From positions 13,861,001 through 13,925,000 of the forward strand of contig NC_132795.1 in the NCBI RefSeq assembly GCF_048418805.1: 64,000 bases of DNA. Direction: 5' to 3'. Below are positions 45,230-57,179 of the stretch, piece after piece; the first letter of the stretch is position 1, and every line of letters starts with the position of its first letter. The DNA is from Vulpes vulpes (Eukaryota > Chordata > Mammalia > Carnivora > Canidae). A program made the translations under genes and the position numbers. The notes under the pieces were generated by a model, which was given only the letters and a program-made list of their open reading frames with translations, was not told where the DNA came from and did no database searches.

Positions 45230-45616
45230 AGTTAATGAACTGAATTGTGTCATCCCAAAATTCTAATTTTGAAGCCTTACCCCCAATGTGATTATATTTG
45301 GAGACAGAACTTTTATGGAGGTAATAAAGACTGAATGAGATCATAAGAGTGGGGTCCTAATCCAATCGGACTGGTGTCCTTACAGGAAAAGGAAAAGACA
45401 CCAAAGATCTTTCTCCATCTCTGCAGTCACAGAGGAAAAACCATGTGAAGACACAGTGAGAAGCGGTTGTCTGTAAGCCAGGAAGAAAGGTTCCACCAGA
45501 AACAACCCAGACAGTATCTTGATCCTGGACTTTGAGTCTCCAGAACTGTGAGGAAATAATTTCTTTTAAGTCACCCAATGTGTGTCACTTTGTTATGGTG
45601 GCGCTAGCAAACGAGC
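45230..45616 (+). mobile_element. MaLR-type LTR, copy 1
   Basis: gaactgaattgtgtcatccc, aaaattctaattttgaagcc, ttacccccaatgtgattata, ggactggtgtccttacagga, accatgtgaagacacagtga, ttgatcctggactttgagtc, tccagaactgtgaggaaata, gtgtcactttgttatggtgg: order and content of an ERVL-MaLR LTR (MLT/MST group) in sense orientation. Ancient, no internal retroviral genes next to it. Confidence 0.75.
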
Positions 45617-45720
45617 ACGCCATCCTGTAGAGCTCGATGCTGCTAGAAGCAGCAACCCTGGAAAATGGGTTTAGTTACTTTTAGAAAACATTTTATATGC
45701 TATTGAGAGTATAATTTCAG

Positions 45721-45802
45721 TAAAAGAAGGGGAAAAGGGAAAGAAGAAAGAAAAGAAAGAAGGAAAGAAAGGAAGGAAGGAGGGAGGGAGGCAGGCAGAT
45801 AA
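45721..45802. repeat. Purine-only (GA/GGA)n tract
   Basis: About 70 bp of almost pure A/G (aaaagaaggggaaaaggg, gaaaggaaggaaggaggg, ending gaggcaggcag). Simple-sequence origin. Confidence 0.92.
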
Positions 45803-45904
45803 AAAGGGAGAGTACAGAGTCTCTGTAGAATATATCAGCCAAGCTTAATTCCTTAGTTTTGCTGCTGGCCCTCAACTATATTCTGATTCTTAAAAATGGC
45901 CCTG

Positions 45905-45908
<4 letters not shown>

Positions 45909-45972
<64 letters not shown>
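45909..45972. repeat. (TG)n(AG)n compound microsatellite
   Basis: About 17 uninterrupted tg pairs (45909-45943) directly joined to about 14 ag pairs. Probably polymorphic. Confidence 0.98.
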
Positions 45973-45977
<5 letters not shown>

Positions 45978-46270
45978 ACATGTATGTGCAAATTCAGAGA
46001 AAAATCATAAATGTGATACATGTATCTTGCTGATTTTTTAAACCATGCTTCATTAAGCATAAAGGAAAATTTGAGTATAAAAGAAGTAAGTTCTGCTCAA
46101 AACATATCATCTATGAATTAATATGCATAAACTACCAATTTGGAAATTTGCATGCTTGAATTATGTAAACGAATGATACAGCTTACTCTAGCAATCTTTA
46201 ATTCTTACGTACTAAAATTTTTGTCTCATATCATTTGGTCAAAAAACATTCTACATCTAAATTTATATTC

Positions 46271-46491
46271 TTGGAGCACCTGGATGGCTCAGCCAGTTCA
46301 GTGTCTGCTTTCGGCTCAGGTCATGATCCCAGGGTCCAGGGATGGAGCCCAGTATCCACATGCATCCGGCTCCCTGCTCAGCGGGGTGTCTGCTTCTCCC
46401 TCTCACCCTCTCTTTCTGGCCCTCCCCTCACTCGTGTTCTCTCTCACTCACTCTGCTCTCTCTCTCTCAAATAAATAAATCTTTAATAAAG
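46271..46491 (+). mobile_element. Older carnivore tRNA-Lys SINE
   Basis: ggagcacctggatggctcag, tcggctcaggtcatgatccc, ggctccctgctcagcggggt, gtctgcttctccctctcacc, ctctctctctctcaaataaa, taaatctttaataaag. Duplication aaatttatattc at 46259-46270 and 46492-46503. Confidence 0.97.
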
Positions 46492-46737
46492 AAATTTATA
46501 TTCCTTATCTATTCATCTGTATATTTGATGGGTTTTAGAGAGACGAAAATTATATTTAGACTAAGTTGATCCTTGTTAGCTTAAGTGTGCAGTTTCATGA
46601 AAAAATGTCATTGCGCAGTTTTCATGAGAATTTTCATGACTCTATTATTAATTGAATATAACATATATAAAAATGTAACATAATAATATCCATTGTAATA
46701 ATTGGATACACTTGGTCTACAATAAATATTCACCGTA

Positions 46738-47092
46738 GCTATGGACTGACTTGTGTACCTGTAAAATTCATTCGTTGAAATCCTACCTGCAATGTGATAG
46801 TTTTGGGGTCCTTTGGGAGGTGATTAAGTTTAGAAGAGGTCAGGAGGCTTAGGCCCTCTCGATTGGATTGGTGCCTTTATGAAGAAGAGACGACACCAAA
46901 GAACAATTCTCTTTCCTTCTCTCTCTCTTTCTCTCTTTTTACAATCCAGGAAGAGAGCTTTTACCAGGAACTGGCCTGCACCTTTAATCTTGGACTTCTA
47001 GCTTTGAGACCATGAGAAAACATTTTTGTTATTTAAACCATGCAGCATATGATATTTTGTCATAGTATCCCCCAAAAGCCTGTTAATTAATA
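46738..47092 (+). mobile_element. MaLR-type LTR, copy 2
   Basis: atggactgacttgtgtacct, aaaattcattcgttgaaatc, ctacctgcaatgtgatagtt, tcctttgggaggtgattaag, gattggattggtgcctttat, tggacttctagctttgagac, gatattttgtcatagtatcc. Same broad family and orientation as 45230-45616 but with the additional cctttgggaggtgatt block, so probably a different subfamily. A CT-rich expansion sits at 46909-46940. Confidence 0.75.
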
Positions 47093-47823
47093 CTGTTAAA
47101 CTCCTGTCCCCCTCAGTTTTTTCTTCCTTGTTTTCTAAATTAACTACTCCTTGTGTGTGATTCATTCTTCTCACGTCTGTCTTGGGGTGGATATTTCTCT
47201 AAAAGTTAATGTTTGGGAAATACAATAAAAATAAAATCTTCCCTCAACCCTGAAAATCTCTCTGTAAGTGTAGAAGAAAAAGAAAATAGTCTCATTATTG
47301 AATAACCATTAAACCAGAATGCGATGGACATCGCAGGCAATCCGATGAAGACATGGCAAAGACAGAAAGAAATCTCACATTTTTATTTAACAAGCAAATA
47401 TGACCCGTTAAATACATATTCTTAAGAGAAACAACATACAATCCTCATGTAACAGGACTTGATAGCACCATTGGTCACACATAGCTCATCCTAAATTCAC
47501 GGGGTAATGAGGATCATCCTCTGTGTTAGTTAGCCAAAGGGAAATTAAACTTGCTGCATCTTTATGATCTGAGGTAGTTTTACAACTGGGAGCAAGACGC
47601 CCAGTGAAGTGAGGCTCTTACTCTCCCCCAGAGGCTGGGAGACAGAGTGTTATCTTCCCTGAGTACAAGTCAAAGAGCTGCTTCTCTGGTTCTTGAGAAA
47701 GACATTTCTGGGTCATAAAGTTGGCTGATTTCATATTTAAACTGACTTATATACATTTCAAAGAGATGGAGAAAGAATTTACAAGTTTCCTAAAGTAGGA
47801 GAGTTTTTCTGAAGTAGAAAACA
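47093..47823. other. No firmly recognised element
   Basis: Parts (47560-47690) look LTR-like in style (ggctgggagacagagtgtta, gagtacaagtcaaagagctg) but I cannot assign them. Confidence 0.35.
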
Positions 47824-48053
47824 GGGGCACCTGGGTGGTTCAGTCAGTTAAGCATCTGCCTTTGGCTCAGGTCATGATCCTCTGGGATTGAGCCCCATAT
47901 CCAGATCCAGCCCCACATCGAGCTCCCTGCTCAACAGAGGGCCTCTTTCTCCCTCTCCCTTTGCCTGCTGCTTTGCCTACTTGTTCTCTCTCTCTCTCTC
48001 TCTTCTTTCTCCGTGTCAAGTAACTAAATAAATAAGATCTTTTTTAAAAAAAA
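47824..48053 (+). mobile_element. Older carnivore tRNA-Lys SINE
   Basis: ggggcacctgggtggttcag, cagttaagcatctgcctttg, gctcaggtcatgatcctctg, gagctccctgctcaacagag, (CT)n run, aataaataagatctttttta and A8. The middle contains a small internal duplication (atccagatccagcc). Confidence 0.97.
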
Positions 48054-48466
48054 GATAAAGCTCTTTATTTTTGACATGAAGAATTAAGTCTCTTATTTGT
48101 AATTTGTATTTGCTTATACAGTAGCTTCTACATTTTTTTCACCTTTAACTTCTCCAGCTTTATTTATCCTTCCTCCTCAACAAACAAGCATGTTTAAGTT
48201 CCATCATCCTAAAAGAAACACACACACACACACACACAGGGAAGCCATCTGCCTCAGTCTACCCCTAAACCAGCCGCTGCTTCCTTCACCAAAGATGTTT
48301 AGTTTAGCACAGTTGTGAAATTTCATACTCTAAATGCAAAATAATATATTGTAGAGTTGAAAAGTATTTTTTCTAAAGTGAGGTTTGTAAAGAAATAACT
48401 TATCAATGGTAAAATCCACACTCTTCACTGTATCATTATATGAATTTTAGTAAACACACATAGCTT
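48054..48466. other. No gene; (CA)n at 48219-48238
   Basis: AT-rich sequence with one short CA microsatellite. Nothing else recognised. Confidence 0.5.
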
Positions 48467-48792
48467 TGTTACTGATATGGGAAGCAAGGGCAAAAGAGAA
48501 ACTAAATTTCTTTACTGCTTAGCCTATTGCTAAGTCTTTGAATCAAGCACAGTGACATTCCTCTAGGAACTTAGTTACCTCAATGTTGACACTTTGCTAA
48601 GGGCAAACGGCAACTTTAACCTAATATTATCCTGATTCCCACCCCCCAGGATCCTGTAAGTCTCCTTTACTGTATTAAAATTCCTTTGGAAACTTGTACC
48701 CCCTACAATACTTATTGGCAATCATCCTCCAAGCATATGGCCCACAGATATACATCTGAAGGGTCTCATGACTGAGGTTTTTTTAAAAGATT

Positions 48793-48831
<39 letters not shown>

Positions 48832-49282
48832 TGTATTTAATGGAAAGAAAGGGCAAGAGAGAGCACAAGCAAGGGTAATGGTAGAGGGAGAGGGAGAAGC
48901 AGGCTCCCTACCAAGCAGGGAGCCCTGATGTGGGGCTCAATCTCAGGACCCCAGGATCATGACCTGAGCCGAAGGCAAATGTTTAGTCCCATGACTGAGT
49001 TTTATTAAACAGTAAAAAAATGACCTTTTCCCAACAATAGCTAGCCCCTGTTAAGATCTTGGAAACTTTTCTACCAAAATTCCTTAGAGAATCATGCTCT
49101 CCCTAACCCCCTCCCAATTTATATAATCCCAAAATACATAATCAGTCACCTGTCACGACCCCAGTGCAGCTCTTTCTGCCCACCTGTCTTGTTTTCGTGC
49201 TTTAATAAAATCACCTTTTGCACCGAAGATGTCTCAAGAATTCTTTCTTGGCTGTTGGCTATGAACCCCAACATTTTCTACA
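48467..49282 (+). mobile_element. Solo endogenous retrovirus LTR (ERV1/gamma-like), split by a SINE
   Basis: The right half shows the promoter and termination signals of a gammaretrovirus-like LTR: TATA-like tttatataatcc near 49118, gctttaataaaatcaccttt with the AATAAA signal near 49204, then tgcaccgaagatgtctcaag and aattctttcttgg typical of U5 in carnivore ERV1 LTRs, ending near ...ttctaca. The left end is probably tgttactgatatggg. No gag, pol or env sequence adjoins either end, so this is a solo LTR produced by LTR-LTR recombination. The SINE at 48777-48989 splits U3. Boundaries are approximate because no clear 4-5 bp duplication remains. Confidence 0.82.
48777..48989 (-). mobile_element. 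Carnivore SINE inside the LTR, short 5' truncation
   Basis: tttttaaaagattttattta, about ten ttta units, gagagcacaagcaagggtaa, gagaagcaggctccctacca, agcagggagccctgatgtgg, aggaccccaggatcatgacc, tgagccgaaggcaaatgttt. The last 20 or so bases of the tRNA-like end are missing. Duplication catgactgag at 48767-48776 and 48990-48999. Confidence 0.96.
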
Positions 49283-49764
49283 TCATACCCATCACCAACA
49301 TCAAGATATAAATCACTTTCATTGCTGTGAAAAGTTCCCTTTTCCCCCTTTTTAGGCAAGCCCTTCAATTGAGGCAACAGTGTTTCCTGCCTCTCTCCAA
49401 GTGATGGAAGGGTTTTACTCTACAGGAGAGAAAAGAGGAGATGGATGGTTTGGTGGCTCCTCAGCACCCCACCCCCCTCCGTCCTCTGCCCTGTCCCAGC
49501 CTTACTTATTAGCACTTGGTGGACTATGTACAATGCCCCGTGAATGAGATTTCCTCCTCTTGTTTGGACCACTCAGAGGTCCTACTCTATTCTGGTAAAG
49601 TAGCCGACACTTGGCCTTTAGCCATATATGAATTCTGTATGCTTGCTGCTTCCCCACTAGTATGCCTGCTGGAATCTCTCCACACTCTGGCAAGATGCAG
49701 AGGATTAGCTTAGCTCCTTGGTCAGCCATTCCAGACACTACGCCTTAGCATCAGCTTCAAATAC
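49283..49764. other. No recognised gene or repeat
   Basis: Mixed sequence; 60-80 codon frames on both strands near 49.5-49.7 kb overlap and show no domain. Confidence 0.4.
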
Positions 49765-49920
49765 TCTGTTCACATATCCATTCATCTAGACATCATCTGT
49801 ACACTTATAAGTGTATATTATATGTTGAACATTCTAGACTACAATAACACAGACGTATAAAATATATAGTTTTCCAGCTCTCATGAAGCTGGTAGTCTCA
49901 TTGTAGGAAAGAAATTAAGA
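49765..49920 (+). repeat. Possible ancient interspersed repeat, 5' part
   Basis: gaacattctagactacaata and agctctcatgaagctggtag recall the start of an abundant old repeat (tctaggcactgggaatacagc, ccctcatggagcttacattctag). The same family appears better preserved at 54830-55660. Weak. Confidence 0.35.
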
Positions 49921-49925
49921 AATTA

Positions 49926-50099
49926 AAAAAACATTTTATTTATTTATTCACGAGAGATACAGAAAGAAAGGCAGAGACACAGGCAGAGAGAGAAGTAGGC
50001 TCTCTGTGGGGAGCCTGATGTGGGACTTGATCTCAGGACCCCATGACCATGACCTGAGCCAAAGGCAGATGCTCCACGATGGAGCCAACCAGGTGCCCC
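49926..50099 (-). mobile_element. Carnivore tRNA-Lys SINE
   Basis: aaaaaacattttatttattt, attcacgagagatacagaaa, gagaagtaggctctctgtgg, ggagcctgatgtgggacttg, ccatgacctgagccaaaggc, aaccaggtgcccc. Duplication agaaa[t/c]taagaaatta at 49910-49925 and 50100-50115. Confidence 0.97.
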
Positions 50100-50115
50100 A
50101 GAAACTAAGAAATTA

Positions 50116-50886
50116 ATTTCTGGCAGCAATAAGCACATTGAAGAAAGTAAACCAGAATAATAATCAATAACGTAGCTATAGAGTGAAAGAGGAACGTGTG
50201 TGTTTTTATACAATATGGTGGTTAGAATAGGTCTACCAAAGTTTCATTTGTTGTTTTGTAGGCATTTGGGGCATTCTTTTCCTTAACATCAATTTATGGT
50301 GTTTCTGAAAAGTCTACGAACTCTTCTCATTTGCAGGGCTCTTCTCTTCTTTTTGTTCTACAATTCCTTGATTGGCAATTCCTTCTGTGATGTGTTCTTT
50401 TAAATACATAGTTTCATGTCACAACTGTTGTCTGACTTAGTGATATTTTTAAATGATAATTTTATTTATTGAGGTGGACAACTTTATAACAACTAAGAGA
50501 GCACCTTAATAAAAATTGGTCTTTTTTTTTAATATATGACTATGATATCACTCATCTTCTTAGAATATTCCTATTCACAAACTTAGAATAGGAGGCAATG
50601 ATGGAGGAATAAAAATCAGAAAATAGCTTTGGGGCTCTTGTAGGAGTTTGATTTATTAGTTTTTTTCCCTTATTTTGAGATAAATTATCTACTGGGCATG
50701 TGGTATGTTAAAATCTCTGCCAGATGTTTAATATTGCTCCTGTGGCAGTGGAATTTTGATATAATTATTGTTATAAATCAGATTATGTCCCTCTTCTAAA
50801 TGCTCCAACCTCTTCTGCCCAACTCAGAATAAAACTTCCTGTGCCCTATATTATTTGGTGGGATCGATAATGAGGAACTGGATTTA
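50116..50886. other. No recognised gene or repeat
   Basis: AT-rich; a T10 tract near 50522. Nothing else supported. Confidence 0.4.
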
Positions 50887-51373
50887 TAGGACTTCTTTGA
50901 TTTATGATGGGGTTATGTTCCAATCTCTCCACTGTAAGTTGAAAATCACATAAGTTCAAAATGCCTGTGTTATTTCAGCTTATCCTGGCCTCCCTTAAAC
51001 GTGCTCAGAACACTTACATCAGCCCACAGTTGGGCAAAATCATCTAATACAAAGCCTATTTGATAATAAAGTGTTGATATCTCATGTAGTTTACTGAATA
51101 CTGTACTGAAAGTGAAAAAGAGAACAGCTGCATGGGTACGAACGGTTGTGAGTGTATCAGTTGTCTATCCTGTGATCACATGGCTGACTGGGAGCCATGG
51201 CTCACTGCGCTGTCCTGCATGACAAGATAGGATCACATTGTATATCACAAGCCTGGGAAAAAGATGGAAATCCAAAATTTGAAGTATTTTTTTCTGCTGA
51301 GTGCTTATCGTTTTCATATCATCATAAAGTAAAAAAATCATAAGTGAAACTATTGTAAGTTGGGGACCATCTG
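50887..51373 (+). mobile_element. Tigger-family (TcMar) DNA transposon, near full length
   Basis: Left end (after TA at 50885-50886) taggacttctttgatttatg, right end taagttggggaccatctg followed by TA at 51374-51375: decayed inverted terminal repeats with a TA target. Interior phrases ttaaacgtgctcagaacact, acagttgggcaaaatcatct, tgataataaagtgttgatat and cctgtgatcacatggctgac match the family in order. About 490 bp, non-autonomous, no transposase frame. Confidence 0.92.
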
Positions 51374-51375
51374 TA

Positions 51376-53389
51376 TTTTATTTTGAATTTTGCTTATAAA
51401 ATATAAATATATTGCTGTTTATATGGTGCCCTTTCAAATTTCACTCATTTGATATCTCACAAAATTTAAAGTTCTACAGTCTGAAAGCTGTTGGTAGCTT
51501 TCATGGATATAATTTGACCAATAGCTTTGCCTTAAAAAAATATGAGAGAAAACTGGCATTTGGCTTTCTAAATAATATTACTTTCTATATAATCTTACCT
51601 TGGAAACACATCTTCTTCTGACCTGGGCTTCCAATGAAAATTAAAATTTTCTCTGCATCCTGGCACTTTAGAAAAAAAAAGCCAAACCTGATCCATTTGG
51701 AGAAGCTAGTTTAAACTCCACTGAAAATCTAAATGAAGTTGCTCCTATCTCTTAAATTCTTTCAAAAATGTTACCCGATCAAGCGGACTAAAATAAGTAA
51801 GTAGATTAGATTAGACAAGTAAGCCTCAAACATAGGTAATTTTATTCCTCTTTCTTCTTTACTTACAAAAGAAAACACATAAGCTAACTTATTATTGTCG
51901 CCCTCTTTTAAACAGGATATATATTGAGATTCTGGTAAATGGAGGAAAAAAGAAGTTCTGTAAATTTTGAACTACATTTGTTTTCTCACTGTCAAGCAGG
52001 AATGGTAAACCTGCTATTTTAAAAGCATATCATAAAAATGCAACTTCTAAAATTCCTGGAGCATGTCTTTGTGGCTGCCAGGACCATATCTGCTCACCTC
52101 CCACATACTTCCAACAAAGGTGAATTGAAGAGAAAACACAGAGCTCCCTGAGAGAGGTTTCATAATCCCACCAGAGCATCCTCCTTGCTCTGTCTTGTAG
52201 TGAGACTCTTGTTCCATATGTCCACCATCCAGGTCTAAAACTTTACTGACATTCACAATTGTATTTTTATAGGGGTCAAACTGCCATTTGTGGAAATGCG
52301 AATGAGGGCAATTTTTGAATTGTGTTGCTGAATGTGGCATTGGACAAAATGGCTTTAGCTAAGGCAACTGAAGAATTAAAGAAAAGAGAAGGTCAAAAGT
52401 CTTTTCTTAAAAAGTCTAAAATCTTAGTGGCTTCACTTCTACCAAAGGGTAAATTTGAAACTTTTACACCTAACACCAAATAAATCCATTTGCATGTTTT
52501 AAAAGATAGCCAGCTTTGACCCTTTTCTAAGAATAATTATGTGAAATGTTAGAATTGTATAATTGAATAATTTTAAAGATAATATTAAAATGTTAACAGA
52601 GCAATGTGCAGGTCTACTGTATACCCCCTAAAGAAGAACATAGCTAAAGTATTATAAAAATATCAAAAAGTGAGAAGGAAAGATGAAAGCCAAGAGCTAG
52701 TGAATCAATGTTCAATTTATAAATCACACAATATAAGCCACCTTCCAATTTCCTTAGAACAGAAAGCCTTTTGAGTAAAGTGTGGTACATGTTCTGCGCA
52801 GCTGTCATAACAATGTCATTTATATTACTTGTATAGTTTTGAATAATGCAAAAACAAGTACCTATATATAACTGTAGGCAATATACAATAATGAGAAAGT
52901 TTCCAATTTCCATGATTTTTGCTTTCATGTTCATGGACTTGACAGTCAAAATCAGTTATTTAAAATGTGAATTTTATATGCCTTGACAAGACTGATGCTT
53001 CAGCATAGGGACTGTTTAATATAACTTTGGTAAAGTCTCCATGGTATATTGTGCAGCTAGGTTTTTAATGTACTAATATGCAGAGATTCAGAATATATTG
53101 TTAAATGAGAGAAAATAAGTTGCAAAACACTGTATATATAGGAAAGGGATGATTATGAACCTATAGTTTTGCTTACTAATAGTATGTAGAAATGCCAGAG
53201 GATATATTAAGAACTAATAAATAAATTTATAGGTATATAGGGTGAAAGACACGTGGGTGACAGGAACAGGGAGATTGAGACTACTCGAAGTATAGTCTCG
53301 AAGCTTTTGTACAGAATTTTGGCTTTTAAAACATATGGTACTACTGATTTTAAAATAAGTTTTCAATACTCTTTGGTATTTTAGTCCCA
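51376..53389. other. 2.0 kb without recognised gene or repeat
   Basis: AT-rich, single-copy-like. Frames of 97 codons (52047-52340, minus) and 101 codons (52644-52949, minus) show no domain or conserved context. Confidence 0.45.
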
Positions 53390-54360
53390 ATTCTGCTGTG
53401 GGGATGGGGTGTTCTCCACACACCACCCAACAATTCTTGGACACCCGTGGAGCAGCCTACAATTCAACTCAGTTCTGACACTGTCTACCCAAAGAGAGCA
53501 TCAGATTCCACAGAAGGAGGGCTTAGTCCTGCAAGACTGCCTTCATACACTTCAGATGCCAGTCACAAGCCTACGTTGTCCCTGCGCTTCTGACCAGCTG
53601 ACCAGATCAGAGGTTCCCATCAGTACTTCTTGGGTTCCATTAGTTTGCTAGAGCAGCTCACAGAACTCAGAGAAACATTTCACTTACTAGTTTACCAGTT
53701 TATTATCAAAAGATATAACTCAAGGTAGCCTGGGTGGCTCAGCGGTTTAGTGCCACCTTCAGCCCAGAGCGTGATCCTGGAGACCCAGGATCGAGTCCCA
53801 CGTCGGGCTCCCTGCATGGAGCCTGCTTCTCTCTCTGCTTGTGTCTCTGCCCCCACCCCCAGCTCTCCCCGCTCTGTCTCATGAATAAATAAATAAAATC
53901 TTTAAAAAAACTAAACAAACAAAGATATAACTCAGGAGGAGTCAGATGGAAGCTCTGCACAGGACAAGGTACGATGAGGGAAGGAGCAGAGCTTCCATGC
54001 TCTCTCTGCAGTGCATCACTCTCCCAGAATCTCCGTATGCTCACCAATCCAGAAGCTCTTCAAGCCATGTCCTTTAGGATTTTTATGGAGGCTTCATTTC
54101 ATAGGTAAGATTGATGAAATCGTTGGTCATTGGAAAATTCTCTAAACCTCTAGCCCCTCTCTGGTACGTGAAACTCAGAGGCAGGTTGGACACTTCCAAT
54201 CCTCCAATTTCATGGTTGATTCCCCTGACAACAAGCCCGCATCCTTAGCTGTAATTCAAAAGTCGCTTCTTTAACACCACAAAAGTCACTTTTGGAGCTC
54301 TTATCACTTAGGAAATTCTAAGGGGTTTATGAGCTCTAAGCCAGAAACAGGGAAGAATAC
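53390..54360. mobile_element. Ancient LTR-like repeat, interrupted by a SINE
   Basis: agagcatcagattccacaga, tagtttgctagagcagctca, cagaactcagagaaacattt, gtttattatcaaaagatata, atttttatggaggcttcatt, cttatcacttaggaaattct, aaggggtttatgagctctaa: a widespread old mammalian repeat of LTR character. About 0.77 kb without the SINE. I cannot fix the family name or orientation. Confidence 0.55.
53723..53920 (+). mobile_element. Carnivore tRNA-Lys SINE inside the LTR-like repeat
   Basis: ggtagcctgggtggctcagc, ggtttagtgccaccttcagc, gatcctggagacccaggatc, gtcgggctccctgcatggag, aataaataaataaaatcttt and A-rich tail extending to 53920. Duplication aaagatataactca at 53709-53722 and 53921-53934. Confidence 0.97.
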
Positions 54361-54829
54361 TAAATATGCATTCCTTATTACAAATCACACAATCACAGGT
54401 ACTTCTTAAAAATATGGCTCATATCAAGGAAAAGATGAAATACCCCTTCATCATTATTAACCCGGAGTCCTTTTGGATAGATACATTATCAAAAATTAAA
54501 GAGAAGAAAAGCACTAATTATCTCCTAAGTGTTGTCTTACAAATTCTTTATGTCTGTACTTTTACCACTTTACCATTATCAGCACTGAGCTGATTTGCAA
54601 AATAAGTCACTAGATGCTTTCACACATATATATTTTGACATATATATTGTACACACACATATATATATTATATATATGAGTTTCTTAAGAAAGATAATTC
54701 ATTTTGCAAGATGAACTAGTTATCTACATAAGAATATCAATCCTATGCTATTTATTATGGTTATAACGGCTGGCATTTGCAGCCTAGATTGAGATTGGTT
54801 TAAGTTCATTGTGAATTTAAATCACTCTA
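54361..54829. other. No gene; AT microsatellite at 54620-54680
   Basis: Contains interleaved (CA)n and (TA)n units (tatatattgtacacacaca, tatatatattatatatatga). Otherwise nothing recognised. Confidence 0.5.
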
Positions 54830-55660
54830 GCAAACGTTTTTAGGGTCCCTACTATAGGCCAATGAATACAGCCTATAGCTAGCTACCCCTACTCTTGTGT
54901 AGATAACATTCTATGTGTCTGAGAAGGATAGGGAGGCAGACTATGAATGAGAAATATACCTTAACAAGCTTTATTAAGTCTTATGAGAAAAATGAAAAGA
55001 TAGAACTATGTAAGACAGATCCAGAGAACCACAGAGAAGGTTAGGATTGGATTTTAAGTAAAATAGTCAGTATGTACCTAATTAAGAAGATAGCATTTGA
55101 ACAAAGACATGAAGGATATGTATTGGCCACGTAGATATCTGAGGGATAATATTCTAGGGAGATGAAGTACCCAAAATAAAGAGCCAAAAGCAGCAGCATG
55201 CCTAAGCTACTTCAGTAATAGCAAGAAGGCCACTGTAGAATAGGACAGAGTAAGTTGGACCAAATAAATAAAAGGAACTAGAACATATATGTTATGGAGG
55301 CTTGGTTTTAATTCTTGGTGACAATGGAAACCATTGTAGAGTTCTAAGCAAAGGAATTACAGAATTTAACTTCTGGTTAAAATAATCAATTGTCAGGGGC
55401 AAAGTTGAAGCATAAAGAACATATGATGAGATTACTGAAGTAATCCAGGCTAGAGATGTAACTTGGGTCAGAATGGTAGGTGGAGGTGGTGGGAGGCTTT
55501 CTGATTCTGGAGTTATTATCCAGGTACAGCCAGTATGATTTGCTGACAGATATGCTATGAGAGAGAAAAAAGTCAAACTTGACTTCCTATCTTTGGCTTC
55601 AGTAACACAAAGAATAAAGTTTCCTTCAACCAGAACTGGAGAGTGTTGTACAAGAGAGTC
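54830..55660 (+). repeat. Ancient mammalian interspersed repeat, family not assigned
   Basis: ccctactataggccaatgaa, aacattctatgtgtctgaga, tagcatttgaacaaagacat, gaaggatatgtattgg, ccaaaagcagcagcatgcct, gcaagaaggccactgtagaa, tgaagtaatccaggctagag, and ttgctgacagatatg follow a well-known old mammalian repeat in order over 0.8 kb. The minus frame at 55292-55684 (130 codons) lies mostly in it and is not a gene. Confidence 0.6.
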
Positions 55661-57179
55661 ACAGGCACACATCAGTAGGAACATAAAGGAAGAAAAAGGT
55701 TAAGGCTCACTAGGAAAAACTGCCAAGAGTCGGAGGATGCAGACCAGAGTGAAGTAGTTTTCCAGCTCTTGGTTATGATACCGGGATCAGTCATATGCGA
55801 TAATCTCATTGCTTCCACTCTACTCACCAAATCTCTCAGAAAAAAAAAAAAAGACTTCTGCTACTATTTGATTTGGGAACGGAGGTTCCAAGCACAGCTT
55901 TGTCCCAAATAAGAGTCAAGGTTATTACACTGTTCCACTACGCTAAAGGTAACAACTATAATGTAAGTCTGTAATGCAGTTAACCCTCCAATGTCTATAA
56001 TAAAGATAATAATCAAAAGGAAATGAATGGCCCTAATATCTTTTTAATTGAGCTTATAGTACCATGCATAAGTTTGTGAAGTAGATTTATTTCTCTAGGA
56101 TTTTTCAAAACTAATGTCTAAGGAACTTGATTTCATGTAACTAAACCATTGTTTGAGATGGTGGACTGCATTAACTGAGTAGATCTGAAATAGCCATTAG
56201 GCCTATAATTGAAATATCTCTAATAACAGAAGTACTCAAGTATATGAGACAGAGATCATCTTTTTATGGGGAAATGCCCAATTGTAGAAATAGGTTTTTA
56301 TTATGCTGTTTTTATTTTGGTGAAAATGTGTGTCTTTGTTGTGGTTCTGTGATCTGCCTAGGAGAATGATGATACAATTTTATTTAAGCATAGCAATATA
56401 ATAAATATTGAGAAGGCATTTAATATTTCCCCCATTGAAGGCAGTTTATTGATTAAAATATATATTTATTTTATATATTATATATTTATTTTATATATTA
56501 TATGTACTTATATATAATATATATATATATATTTTATCATGTCCAGGAAATGCCACCTGGGTGTCCCCTGTGGTATGCTCGAGTTCAGGACCCATGGCAC
56601 AACATTAACATGGGCTAAAGCATAAGCTTTTTTGAAACAAAGTAAACTTGTAAGACTAGTGTCAACCATGAGAGGAGAGAAGTTACAACTTCCCCTCCTT
56701 CCGATCATCTCACAAGGACACATGTCAGAGATGAGCCACTCCTGGAGTCATATTTCAGGCAGAGGGAATGTCTCCAGCCTGTGGGGCTCCATCTCTAAAG
56801 ATCATGTGTCCTAGAGATGTTGAGGCCATCCTGCCAGAGTCGCAGGTCACTGATAAAGGTTCTAGTCCCACCTGTTTCATTGTTCAGGCAATCGAGAGTC
56901 AGCCCTCAGGGTCACTTCTAGTCACCTTGGCTAGTTGTAGCATATAAACATACCAGGTGTGTCCCTATGTAGGCTAAGTAAAATATTTTGTTTTACTAAA
57001 AGCAGAATATTTCCATACATTTCTGTGACAGCGATATTGATATAGTTTCAGGCTGACAGTACAACTTTAATTTCATTCATGACCAAGTCTATGACATTTC
57101 ATATAAATTTCTGAGACAAATTTAAGCTTCTTGAGTGTGGGACGGCCTTCACTTATCAAAAATTTTGATATCACTGCTC
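55661..57179. other. 1.5 kb, no gene; AT-rich tandem patch
   Basis: At 56457-56535 a unit of about 22 bp (tatatttattttatatatta) is repeated twice and runs into (TA)n. The rest is single-copy-like. Confidence 0.45.

Noticed and set aside
55292..55684. 130-codon minus-strand frame
   Set aside because: It lies mostly in the ancient interspersed repeat at 54830-55660 and has no independent support.
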